The translations under genes and the position numbers were made by a program. A stretch of DNA of 5,100 nucleotides from JAGMDK01 sp023128695 (GTDB lineage: Bacteria > Planctomycetota > Phycisphaerae > UBA1845 > Fen-1342), in NCBI GenBank assembly GCA_030628805.1, contig DAOVQG010000327.1:1-5100 (forward strand). Reading direction: 5' to 3'. Of the stretch, positions 1 through 5,100 are shown piece by piece (the first letter of the stretch is position 1; each line of letters begins with the position of its first letter). The notes beneath the pieces are model-generated. The model had not been told where the DNA came from. It did not search any database and worked only from the letters and a program-made list of their open reading frames with translations.

Positions 1-2
1 AT

Positions 3-128
3 CTGGCGGAGTTTGTCTATCGAGCGAATCGCCGGTGGCTGGAGGCGAACCTCTTCGACCGGCTCCTTGTCGCGGCCGTAACGGGTAAACACATGTGTTA
101 CCAGGAGTTAGTGACCGGAGACAACTAG
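3..128 (+). CDS. IS1595/ISXO2-type transposase, C-terminal end only (partial)
   Basis: The window opens inside a reading frame of 41 codons that ends at TAG 126-128. It reads LAEFVYRANRRW, then LEANLFDRLLVAAVTGK. The pattern (L-x-EF-x-YR-x-N-RR followed by L-x-x-RLL) is typical of the last part of the DDE domain in IS1595 family (ISXO2-like) transposases, which move DNA by cut-and-paste chemistry. The catalytic residues would lie upstream of the window, so completeness and activity cannot be judged. The right terminal inverted repeat should lie shortly after the stop, perhaps in the AT-rich stretch 129-155, but cannot be confirmed without the left end. The 100-bp gap to pepD carries no other gene. 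The assignment rests on pattern memory of the family over about 25 residues. Confidence 0.68.
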   Translation: MAEFVYRANRRWLEANLFDRLLVAAVTGKHMCYQELVTGDN

Positions 129-228
129 AGATTCAGTTAAGTTATTTGTACAAGATTGAATCCTTGGCGTCCTTTGTGCTCTTGGCGCCTGGGCGGTTAC
201 TGATCCCGATTCACGAAAAGAGACAACT

Positions 229-1710
229 ATGACCACTCCGATCGCAGCGCTCGAACCCAAACCCGTCTGGCAGCTTTTCGCCGAGTTGGCGAAGGTCCCG
301 CGGCCGTCCAAGAAAGAAATAAAAATCCGCGCCCATACGCGAGCTTGGGCCGAGCAGCACGGCTTTCCCGCCCGTGAGGACCCCGCCGGCAATATCGTGA
401 TCGAAGTTCCCGCCACGCCGGGCTATGAGAACGCCCCGATCACCGTCATCCAGGGGCACCTCGACATGGTCTGCGAGAAAAACGCCGACATCGAGTTGGA
501 CTTCGAGAACGACCCCATCCGTCCGGTCGTTGACAAAGACGACAAAGGCGAGCAGATCGTCCGCGCCGACGGCACCACCCTCGGAGCCGACAACGGCATC
601 GGCGTCGCAATGGCGATGGCCGCCGCCACGCTGCCCGAGGTCAAGCACGGCCCGCTTGAGCTGCTCTGCACCGCCGACGAAGAAATGGGCATGACCGGCG
701 CCAAGGCTCTCCAGCCGGACTTTTTTAAGGGTCGGCGGATGCTCAACCTCGATTCCGAGGAGGACGACGCCATCTACATCGGCTGCGCCGGCGGCATGGA
801 CTCCACCCTGACCTTCGAGCTGAAGACCGAGCCGCTTCCCGCCGACGTCGAGGTCTGCCGTGTCACCGTTTCCGGTCTCCGCGGCGGCCACACCGGCGGC
901 GACATCCACGAGAACCGCGGCAACGCGCTCAAGCTGCTGGTCCAGACGCTACGCGGTGCCGAGGACACGCAGCTCCAGTTGGCCGAATTGGCCGGCGGCA
1001 GCAAGCGTAACGCCATCCCACGCGATGCGTCCGCCATAGTCGCGGGCTCGACCGGTACGCTCGAATGTCTGACCCAGGCGGCTAAGATCGTTCAAGCCGA
1101 GGCCGTCAAGCATGGCGGGGAAAAGGGCTGCTCGATCAAAGTTGAAAAGTGCACTATGGAGGCATTCGCAACGGTCGCGGATACACAGCGCGTCCTGACC
1201 ACTCTCGCCGCGCTGCCGCATGGCGTGCTGGCCGTGGTGCCCGAAATCCCGGGGCTGGTCGAAACCTCCAACAGCACCTCGATTGTCGAATGCAGCGTCG
1301 CCGGCGGAACCTTGCGGATCACGATCAGTTGTCTGTCGCGTAGCTCGTCCCGTCCGCGGCTTCACAACACCGTGCGGCAGATCCAAGCCATCGCTCAACT
1401 CGCCGGGGCGGCGGTCGAGTCCGGCAACGAGTACCCCGGCTGGGCTCCGAACATCGACTCGCCGACCCTGGCAAAGTGCAAGAAGGTGTATGAGGAGCTT
1501 TTCGATGAGGAGCCCAAAGTCGCCGCCATTCACGCCGGGCTCGAATGCGGCCTGATCGGCCAGCGCATGGGCGAAGGCACGATGGACATGGTCTCCTTCG
1601 GCCCCCGCATCGAAGGCGCCCACAGCCCCGACGAGCGGATCTGGGTCGCCTCCGTGCAGAAGTCCTGGAAATACCTCACGGCAGTCCTGGCGGCACTGGC
1701 GAAAGGCTGA
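229..1710 (+). CDS. pepD: Aminoacyl-histidine / cytosol non-specific dipeptidase (PepD, peptidase M20C)
   Basis: This is a complete 493-aa cytosolic zinc dipeptidase, close to the roughly 485 aa of E. coli PepD. The family cleaves Xaa-His (carnosine-type) and many other unblocked dipeptides, recycling amino acids. Metal and catalytic residues can be matched by motif: H77 and D79 in GHLDMV, bridging D121 in GADNGIG, general base E151 and metal ligand E152 in TADEEMG, D175 in NLDSEE, and H465 in GAHSPDER. The lid/dimerisation domain between roughly 205 and 395 carries GGHTGGD (H221) and the conserved block 256-267 (SKRNAIPRDA); YPGW 402-405 and IHAGLECG 434-441 follow in the returning catalytic domain. 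There is no signal peptide. ATG 229 is chosen because the family N-terminus (LEPKPVWQLFAEL) begins nine residues in; the only ribosome-site candidate is a weak AAGAGA just upstream. The gene stands alone and converges on the lipoprotein gene. High GC matches the host background. Confidence 0.97.
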   Translation: MTTPIAALEPKPVWQLFAELAKVPRPSKKEIKIRAHTRAWAEQHGFPAREDPAGNIVIEVPATPGYENAPITVIQGHLDMVCEKNADIELDFENDPIRPVVDKDDKGEQIVRADGTTLGADNGIGVAMAMAAATLPEVKHGPLELLCTADEEMGMTGAKALQPDFFKGRRMLNLDSEEDDAIYIGCAGGMDSTLTFELKTEPLPADVEVCRVTVSGLRGGHTGGDIHENRGNALKLLVQTLRGAEDTQLQLAELAGGSKRNAIPRDASAIVAGSTGTLECLTQAAKIVQAEAVKHGGEKGCSIKVEKCTMEAFATVADTQRVLTTLAALPHGVLAVVPEIPGLVETSNSTSIVECSVAGGTLRITISCLSRSSSRPRLHNTVRQIQAIAQLAGAAVESGNEYPGWAPNIDSPTLAKCKKVYEELFDEEPKVAAIHAGLECGLIGQRMGEGTMDMVSFGPRIEGAHSPDERIWVASVQKSWKYLTAVLAALAKG

Positions 1711-1721
1711 TGTTGTAAAGC

Positions 1722-1843
1722 TAGGCTCTGTCGCAAAAGTAATGTAGCGTCCGGGCTCCGTCCCGGACGTAGTCGTAGGTGAGCGTTTTCCCGCATCCTA
1801 CGTCCGGGACGGAGCCCGGACGCTACATTCGGGACAGAGCCTA
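1722..1843. repeat. 122-bp nested inverted repeat (MITE/REP-like hairpin) between convergent genes
   Basis: The inner arms 1741-1772 and 1798-1829 are perfect 32-bp reverse complements separated by a 25-nt loop. Outer arms TAGGCTCTGTC (1722-1732) and GACAGAGCCTA (1833-1843) are also perfect complements, with 8 and 3 unpaired bases between outer and inner arms. Each inner arm is itself a small hairpin, CGTCCGGG-CTCCGT-CCCGGACG, so the DNA can form either one long stem or a cruciform with secondary stems. No ORF lies inside it. It starts 11 bp after the pepD stop and ends 30 bp from the lipoprotein stop, so transcripts from both sides would contain it; it could act as a bidirectional terminator or RNA-end stabiliser, although no U-tract follows either side. 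The terminal GGCTCTGTC resembles ends of small transposable elements, so a non-autonomous element is the alternative reading. No clear target-site duplication is visible. Confidence 0.9.
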
Positions 1844-1873
1844 ATGCTTTGTTACAGCCTCTTATTATTGTAC

Positions 1874-3325
1874 CTACTGCGTCTGGCCGTCTTGTTCGTC
1901 CTCGACCTCCGCACAGACGCCGTTGACCGGGTTGCCGACCGTCCGAATGATGTCCTCGGGGTCGGGCTCGACGCGGGTGCCGGACAGCTCCGCCTCGATC
2001 ATCCGGATCATGAGCTGATCGAGCCGCTGCACGTGATAGCAGGGGATGTGCGGCTCGGCATGCGGGTTGCCGACGCCCGAATCGTCCGTCAGGAACAGGT
2101 ATTCGCTTAGCGTGAGGAAGGCCGCCGTTCGCAGGTAGAACTCGAGTTCCGTGTCAACCCCGCTGGCGGCCACCGGATACACCGCGACGGTCGCCGCGCG
2201 CAGCGCCTGGATCGCATCAAAGGCGTCCTCGGCGTGCTCGACGTGCGGCGGAGCGTCGGCGATCAAAAACAGCACCCGCGCGGTATCGGACGCCTGCCAG
2301 CTCAATTCCAGCGCCTCCTCGAGCGCCCGGTCCATGGCCTCGGGCCAGTCGCCGCCGCCGCTGGCGTTTTGGTCGTCGAGATCAGCCTGGAATTCATCGA
2401 GTGACGTGGTGAAGTCGAAGGTGCGTGTGACGTAGATGTCGCCCACGTCGCGGTAGACGATCAGCGCGTAACGTTGCGTGACCAGCGGGAACAGCTCGTT
2501 CACCGCCGCCGCGATGTCGCGCACTTCGGCCTTCAGGTACTCCAGCTCGTCGCCCATGCTGCCGGTGGCGTCTACGACGAAGGCCAGGTCGAGCCGTGAC
2601 GGCAGCGTGCCGCTGACACCCGGCAAGGTCACTTCCCACTCCAGGTCCGTGAGATCGCGTGTTTCGACGACACTTTCGGTGCCCTCCACGGGAGACTGAA
2701 CCTGAAGCTGGAAAGAAGTGGCATCGTCTCCGCCGTCGAGCCCGGTCAGGAACAACACTCGTCCGTCGCTCCCGGTGGTTTGGTTTAATGCCGGTTGCTG
2801 CTGCTGCTGCTGTTGCTGCTGCTCGCTTTCCAGCGTGACGATGACACGCGCGTCGTTGACGGGGTTCCCGGACTCATCCACGACGGTGACAATGACGCGT
2901 TGTCCCAACTGAACGTCCGGAAACACGTCGGTCTCGTCCGAGTCGAGCACTTCATCCAGGAAGCCGGTGAATGTTTCGAGGTTCAGGTTGTCATCGAAGC
3001 TGCCGGCCGTAAGTGTACCGGATTGCGCTCCATCGCCATCGGCATCGTCGTCATCCCCAGCGGTCTCGTCGCCGTCGCTGGTATCGCCTATCTCGTCGGA
3101 AGAATCGGTCTCAGCCGGACTCTCTCCCGCGGCGGCGTCCGATCCGTCAGGCGACGAGGCGGCGTCGCTACCCCCACTCTCGGCACCCCGGTCTACCCCT
3201 GTTTCAGAACTACCGTCAGCCAGGCCAAGGTAGGCCCCGGAGTCGGTCCCCAAGCATCCGGGGATCACCAGGCACAGCACCACGGCCGCGACCAGGGTCG
3301 TACCAACGCACAATATGGCTTTCAT
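1874..3325 (-). CDS. VWA-domain lipoprotein with acidic linker and poly-Gln tract
   Basis: A predicted 483-aa exported lipoprotein of unknown specific role. ATG 3325 is preferred over an in-frame ATG at 3382 because GAGGA (3338-3334) sits 8 nt upstream and the protein then begins with a proper signal: MKAILC, a hydrophobic core, and lipobox VIPGC with lipidated C24. Residues about 27-105 are a Ser/Asp/Glu/Gly-rich, probably disordered spacer. Residues about 137-235 look like an Ig-like or carboxypeptidase-regulatory-like beta domain (GNPVNDARVIVTL, then TGSDGRVLFLTG), interrupted by nine glutamines at 169-177. The VWA domain spans about 245-420: RLDLAFVVDATGSMG gives the metal-site triad D252, T254, S256 (DxTxS variant); YRDVGD, GGGDWPEAM (D326) and IADAPPH (D357) follow, as in hemicentin-like bacterial VWA proteins. 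The tail contains HAEPHIPCYHVQRLDQLMIRM. VWA domains of this kind usually bind other proteins through a metal ion. It is probably monocistronic; no convincing promoter was found. Confidence 0.9.
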   Translation of the reverse strand: MKAILCVGTTLVAAVVLCLVIPGCLGTDSGAYLGLADGSSETGVDRGAESGGSDAASSPDGSDAAAGESPAETDSSDEIGDTSDGDETAGDDDDADGDGAQSGTLTAGSFDDNLNLETFTGFLDEVLDSDETDVFPDVQLGQRVIVTVVDESGNPVNDARVIVTLESEQQQQQQQQQPALNQTTGSDGRVLFLTGLDGGDDATSFQLQVQSPVEGTESVVETRDLTDLEWEVTLPGVSGTLPSRLDLAFVVDATGSMGDELEYLKAEVRDIAAAVNELFPLVTQRYALIVYRDVGDIYVTRTFDFTTSLDEFQADLDDQNASGGGDWPEAMDRALEEALELSWQASDTARVLFLIADAPPHVEHAEDAFDAIQALRAATVAVYPVAASGVDTELEFYLRTAAFLTLSEYLFLTDDSGVGNPHAEPHIPCYHVQRLDQLMIRMIEAELSGTRVEPDPEDIIRTVGNPVNGVCAEVEDEQDGQTQ

Positions 3326-3388
3326 CACGCACTTCCTCGCTTTCTTGGGGTTAATAGTCCGCCGCAAAAGTCGGCACCGCACCCAGAT

Positions 3389-3418
3389 TGTAACGGCCGG
3401 GCTCCGTACCGGCCGTAG
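3389..3418. repeat. Diverged third arm of the 1722-1843 hairpin repeat
   Basis: This 30-bp stretch aligns without gaps to 1743-1772 with four differences. Two of them are paired across the stem (a T-A pair becomes G-C), so the hairpin CGGCCGG...CCGGCCG is preserved. The same CGCAAAAGT word that precedes the first element (1732-1740) also occurs 17 bp before this one (3363-3371). It lies in the leader region upstream of the lipoprotein gene and downstream of rpmH. Only one arm is recognisable, so it is either a solitary unit of the same family or a decayed half of a larger element. Confidence 0.72.
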
Positions 3419-3537
3419 GCATTGAATGCAACTCCCAAGAGCCGATCAAGAGGGTTTTGATAACCACAACTCGGTGGCTTGGTGGCATGAGTGGGGGGGT
3501 AAATACTGGTTAGCTAACCGACCCTGGCGAGCGCAAC

Positions 3538-3564
3538 AAAAACTCTTGCCCGGCAGTATGCCGG
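3538..3564 (-). terminator. Possible terminator downstream of rpmH
   Basis: On the minus strand a hairpin CCGGCA-TAC-TGCCGG (3564-3550) begins 11 nt after the rpmH stop, and a run of five T follows at 3542-3538. The stem is only 6 bp and the T run starts 7 nt after it, so this is a weak intrinsic terminator at best. Its place directly behind a highly expressed small gene supports the reading. Confidence 0.42.
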
Positions 3565-3575
3565 ACCACCACAGC

Positions 3576-3716
3576 TCAAGCCACGCTCACGCGGCGGCCG
3601 GCCCGGCGTTTGCGGCGGATGATTGCTCGACCGCTGGGCGTGCGCATCCGGGCCCGGAAGCCACATTTGCGTTTGCGTTTGATTTTGCTGATTCGATGCG
3701 GGTAGTGCATAGCCAT
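3576..3716 (-). CDS. rpmH: Large-subunit ribosomal protein bL34
   Basis: This 46-codon gene encodes the small, extremely basic protein L34 of the 50S subunit. From the second Met it reads MHYPHRISKIKRKRK, CGFRARMRTPSGRA, then IIRRKRRAGRRRVSVA. The conserved L34 core is plain: K-R-K-R, GFRARM, a T-x-x-GR turn, and the RRKRRAGRRR tail; its length equals E. coli L34 (46 aa). Two in-frame starts exist. ATG 3716 is chosen because GGAG (3730-3727) lies 10 nt upstream; ATG 3710 would be 16 nt away, though it gives the MHYPHR start that homologues may prefer. A promoter candidate lies about 70 bp upstream and a weak terminator just downstream. In many bacteria rpmH is followed by rnpA and lies near dnaA; here no rnpA frame follows and a lipoprotein gene comes next. 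A 176-codon ORF on the opposite strand over this locus (3426-3956) is a shadow. Confidence 0.93.
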   Translation of the reverse strand: MAMHYPHRISKIKRKRKCGFRARMRTPSGRAIIRRKRRAGRRVSVA

Positions 3717-3786
3717 ATGCTTACTTCTCCAACCCGCCGCCGTCACGACGGGGACTCATATTCTGTCAAAATTGTCCGAATAGTTT

Positions 3787-3815
3787 ATTATGCCACACTT
3801 TATATGCGGCGCCAA
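3787..3815 (-). promoter_or_regulatory. Candidate sigma70-type promoter for rpmH
   Basis: On the minus strand, TTGGCG (3815-3810, four of six consensus bases) is separated by exactly 17 bp from CATAAT (3792-3787, five of six). Transcription would start near 3780, giving a leader of about 65 nt before the rpmH start. The surrounding bases are locally AT-rich in a GC-rich window. A 12-bp inverted repeat GTGACCCGTCAC (3819-3830) lies just upstream of the -35 box and could be a regulator site, but this is speculative. Confidence 0.5.
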
Positions 3816-3873
3816 CTAGTGACCCGTCACGCTTTACTCTGCGGGTTGGGTGGCCCATCCAGCCATGCCAGTC

Positions 3874-3942
3874 GCCTTGTCACGTTCCCACGTGTTCACG
3901 TTCCCACGTTCTCACGTGCCCACGCCGCCGGTAGGGGGGTTA
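3874..3942. repeat. Direct repeat copy 1 bordering the two-gene cassette
   Basis: This 69-bp sequence rich in TCACGTTCCCACG words matches 4829-4881 in the same orientation. The first 19 bp are identical, then copy 1 carries 16 extra bases (3893-3908) that duplicate its own CACGTTCCCACG unit, and the remaining 34 bp match with two differences, ending in GTAGGGGGGTTA. Homology stops sharply at 3942. It lies 27 bp downstream of the last cassette gene's stop. Confidence 0.92.
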
Positions 3943-3968
3943 CACCACCTTTTTGATCGCCGCCTCGT

Positions 3969-4286
3969 TCATTCATACTGAATATTCAGACGCTGGGCGT
4001 CGTCCGGCGTCAGCCCCATGGCAACAGTAACGCGTAGGCTCGCTTCCGCTCCGCGGAGGTCCTGATAGGTATCCATGATGATTTCGGAGCGTTCACGTTG
4101 GCTCAGTTCAGCCCAGTCACTCCAAATCACGTATATATGAATTGGCCGGCTTGGGACGGCGTTCTCCTCAATGATGATTGGCTCTGCATGGCTTTCGTTC
4201 GGCTCTCGCCATTCTTCTAGTAGGCGACTGCGCAATTCGTCGGCACGCGGATGTGGTTGAGCTGTTTTTCTTTGTCTGATTGGCAT
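3969..4286 (-). CDS. Unrecognised 105-aa protein, second gene of HEPN-like cassette
   Basis: I do not recognise this family. The start chosen is ATG 4286, with GGAG 6 nt upstream; the adjacent in-frame ATG 4289 overlaps the previous gene's TAA (TAATGATG) but would leave only 3 nt of spacing. The overlap indicates translational coupling with the upstream gene. The protein has a basic, probably flexible N-terminus (MPIRQRKTAQPHPRADELR), a charged helix LRSRLLEEWRE, then a compact alpha/beta-looking domain: a beta strand IHIYVIW, an acidic helix SQRERSEIIMDTYQDL, a strand LRVTVAMGL and a final short helix TPDDAQRLNI. There is no signal peptide, membrane segment, zinc site or nucleotidyltransferase signature, so it is not the MNT partner usual for HEPN toxins. 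By position it could be a partner or antitoxin-like protein of the upstream product; that is inference from gene order alone. Confidence 0.8.
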   Translation of the reverse strand: MPIRQRKTAQPHPRADELRSRLLEEWREPNESHAEPIIIEENAVPSRPIHIYVIWSDWAELSQRERSEIIMDTYQDLRGAEASLRVTVAMGLTPDDAQRLNIQYE

Positions 4287-4288
4287 CA

Positions 4289-4783
4289 TTATCTCCACAA
4301 CAACGCGTAATGGTCCCGTAACCACGTAACGTCTGACAAGACGTTCTCCACGTCCCATTCGTCAGCATAGTCTTGGCGATATCGCATTTCAACCCACCAG
4401 GTTTGATACAAACGCCGCGTCCGTTGCACAAAGGGGTCAGCCACTTCGGCGGGCAACGGACGGCCCTGCCATCGACGCGTCTCAAATAGTAGGGCTGCCC
4501 AAAAACGCAGGCTGTGGTAGCTCTCGTAAGCGATTCCCGGAATCAACACTTGCCCGGCAGTGCGCGCTGGCGCAAGGCTCACCAAGTCCGATGGATTTGC
4601 TCCCCGATAGCGAAAGTAGCTGATTTTCAAGAGCATTTCAGCTACATAGCCCAGCAAGTACACGCCGCCACTACGCCAACCCTCGTACAGTAGCTGCAAT
4701 CCTTCCCCGAAACGCAATTCGGCCGCCAATTCCATCTCTTGGAGTGTTTCTTCCTGCTTCTCGGTTTGCCTCCGCAGTGTCAT
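4289..4783 (-). CDS. HEPN-like all-helical protein, first gene of cassette
   Basis: A 164-aa soluble protein, predicted mostly helical. ATG 4783 has GGGAG (4794-4790) 6 nt upstream. Residues 29-60 (LQLLYEGWRSGGVYLLGYVAEM, then LLKISYFRYRG) match the helix 'YlaGYavE-aLK' typical of HEPN domains, and residues 124-140 (LYQTWWVEMRYRQDYA) match their later 'W-x-E-x-RY' helix. HEPN proteins are commonly RNA-binding or RNA-cutting partners in toxin-antitoxin, abortive-infection and CRISPR-associated systems. The canonical R-x4-6-H active-site motif is not visible here: H90 and H158 have no arginine at the right distance, so it may be a non-catalytic member or not HEPN at all. The gene is coupled to the downstream 105-aa gene through TAATG. 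A sample stretch (4621-4680) is 50% GC, against 75% for 841-900 in pepD, suggesting later acquisition. Confidence 0.8.
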   Translation of the reverse strand: MTLRRQTEKQEETLQEMELAAELRFGEGLQLLYEGWRSGGVYLLGYVAEMLLKISYFRYRGANPSDLVSLAPARTAGQVLIPGIAYESYHSLRFWAALLFETRRWQGRPLPAEVADPFVQRTRRLYQTWWVEMRYRQDYADEWDVENVLSDVTWLRDHYALLWR

Positions 4784-4828
4784 GACGTGCTCCCAATCAT
4801 GTAGGTCGGGTCAACGTGGTTACAGACT

Positions 4829-4881
4829 GCCTTGTCACGTTCCCACGTTCTCACGTGGCCACGCCGCCAGTAGGGGGGTTA
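4829..4881. repeat. Direct repeat copy 2 bordering the two-gene cassette
   Basis: This is the 53-bp partner of 3874-3942, same orientation, lacking the 16-bp internal duplication and differing at two other bases. It lies 45 bp upstream of the HEPN-like gene start and ends in TAGGGGGGTTA at 4881, immediately before the ISAzo13-type element. The copies start 955 bp apart, so recombination between them would remove both cassette genes. Confidence 0.92.
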
Positions 4882-4913
4882 GGGTCTGCGACGAAATAAC
4901 TGTTGCAACTTGA

Positions 4914-4937
4914 GCCGGAAATCCGTATCCTTCCGGC
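4914..4937 (+). promoter_or_regulatory. Hairpin abutting the transposase start codon
   Basis: GCCGGAA (4914-4920) and TTCCGGC (4931-4937) form a perfect 7-bp stem with a 10-nt loop, ending on the base before ATG 4938. No Shine-Dalgarno sequence is visible. The stem would cover the ribosome-binding region of an mRNA, a recognised way for insertion sequences to limit transposase translation; that role is inferred here. Confidence 0.55.
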
Positions 4938-5100
4938 ATGACGACAGAAGCTGCGATTTGTGTGAAATTCCGCGCGCTTGCCTCGCGTCTGGACGAGCAT
5001 ACGCGCCGCGTCTGGGCCGCTACGGAAGCCAACTCGATTGGATACGGTGGCATTTCCTTGGTGGCACGCGCTACGGGGATTTCGCGGCGTGCGATTCTTG
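4938..5100 (+). CDS. ISAzo13 family transposase, N-terminal part (runs off the window)
   Basis: Fifty-four codons are open from ATG 4938 to the window end. The protein reads MTTEAAICVKFRALASRLDE, then HTRRVWAATEANSIGYGGIS, then LVARATGISRRAIL. The order F-x-x-L-x-x-x-LDE, RR-x-WAA-x-EA, G-x-GGIS-x-VA-x-ATG-x-SR-x-x-I is that of the N-terminal helix-turn-helix DNA-binding part of ISAzo13 family transposases. The catalytic DDE residues would be beyond the window. ATG 4938 is the first start in this frame after the presumed IS end and gives the usual N-terminal length, although it lacks a ribosome site and sits against a hairpin. Whether the gene is intact cannot be seen. Confidence 0.85.
   Translation, partial: MTTEAAICVKFRALASRLDEHTRRVWAATEANSIGYGGISLVARATGISRRAIL

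Larger units (their letters stand above)
4882..5100 (+). mobile_element. Left end of an ISAzo13-type insertion sequence (partial)
   Basis: The left boundary is placed at 4882 because the repeat homology shared with copy 1 stops at 4881 and the sequence switches to GGGTCTGCGACGAAATAAC, which reads like a terminal inverted repeat and precedes a transposase frame at 4938. The right end lies outside the window, so the terminal repeat and any target duplication cannot be confirmed; the boundary is uncertain by a few bases. Confidence 0.62.

Noticed and set aside
211..1623. Long minus-strand ORFs opposite pepD (232 and 224 codons)
   Set aside because: They are antisense shadows produced by the high third-position GC of pepD, whose protein carries all family motifs.
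3326..3382. An upstream start (ATG 3382) extending the lipoprotein by 19 residues
   Set aside because: The extension is highly basic, would push the signal peptide inward, and lacks a ribosome site, while ATG 3325 has GAGGA at good spacing.
2795..3418. A 207-codon plus-strand ORF starting with a run of leucines
   Set aside because: The leucine run is the reverse complement of the glutamine repeat in the lipoprotein gene; the rest is antisense to its acidic linker and signal peptide.
3354..3494. A short minus-strand ORF of about 46 codons (MPPSHRVVVIKTLL...) at the place where rnpA would be expected
   Set aside because: It has none of the RnpA features such as a basic RNR-type motif, has no ribosome site, and crosses the hairpin repeat.
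3874..3942. The CACGTTCCCACG-rich repeat as a CRISPR array
   Set aside because: The units are adjacent with no unique spacers of regular length, and there are no cas genes.
3426..3956. A 176-codon plus-strand ORF
   Set aside because: It overlaps rpmH and its promoter on the other strand and runs through the CACGTTCCCACG repeat; its protein has biased, unfamiliar composition and no recognisable domain.

Overview
The window looks like a chromosomal segment of a GC-rich bacterium, most likely a planctomycete or relative. The lineage call is inference, resting on the style of the ribosomal protein L34 N-terminus, a Ser/Asp-rich von Willebrand A lipoprotein, and abundant short hairpin repeats between genes. 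Nothing seen fixes the species.

Layout, left to right. Positions 3-128 (+) are the last codons of an IS1595/ISXO2-type transposase. Positions 229-1710 (+) are a complete pepD, a cytosolic M20 family Xaa-His/non-specific dipeptidase with every metal-site residue present. Positions 1722-1843 hold a 122-bp nested inverted repeat with perfect 32-bp inner arms, lying between two convergent genes. Positions 1874-3325 (-) encode a secreted lipoprotein with an acidic linker, an Ig-like/carboxypeptidase-regulatory-like segment interrupted by nine glutamines, and a VWA domain with a metal-binding motif. The 3326-3575 gap holds a diverged half of the hairpin repeat and a hairpin that may terminate rpmH. 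Positions 3576-3716 (-) encode ribosomal protein L34 (rpmH), a 46-codon gene hidden beneath a longer spurious ORF on the other strand, with a good promoter candidate upstream.

Positions 3969-4783 (-) are a tightly coupled two-gene cassette. The first protein is HEPN-like; the second is an unrecognised 105-aa protein whose start overlaps the first gene's stop. The cassette is lower in GC than pepD and is bracketed by two direct copies of a 53-69 bp repeat. This is the most accessory-looking part of the window and the best candidate for an undescribed system, but its function is not shown by the sequence. From about 4882 the left end of an ISAzo13-type insertion sequence begins, abutting the second repeat copy; its transposase runs off the window.

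The genes do not form one pathway. pepD and rpmH are housekeeping genes, the VWA protein is probably a cell-envelope protein, and the two ends and the cassette are mobile or accessory DNA. The only clear co-transcription unit is the two-gene cassette.
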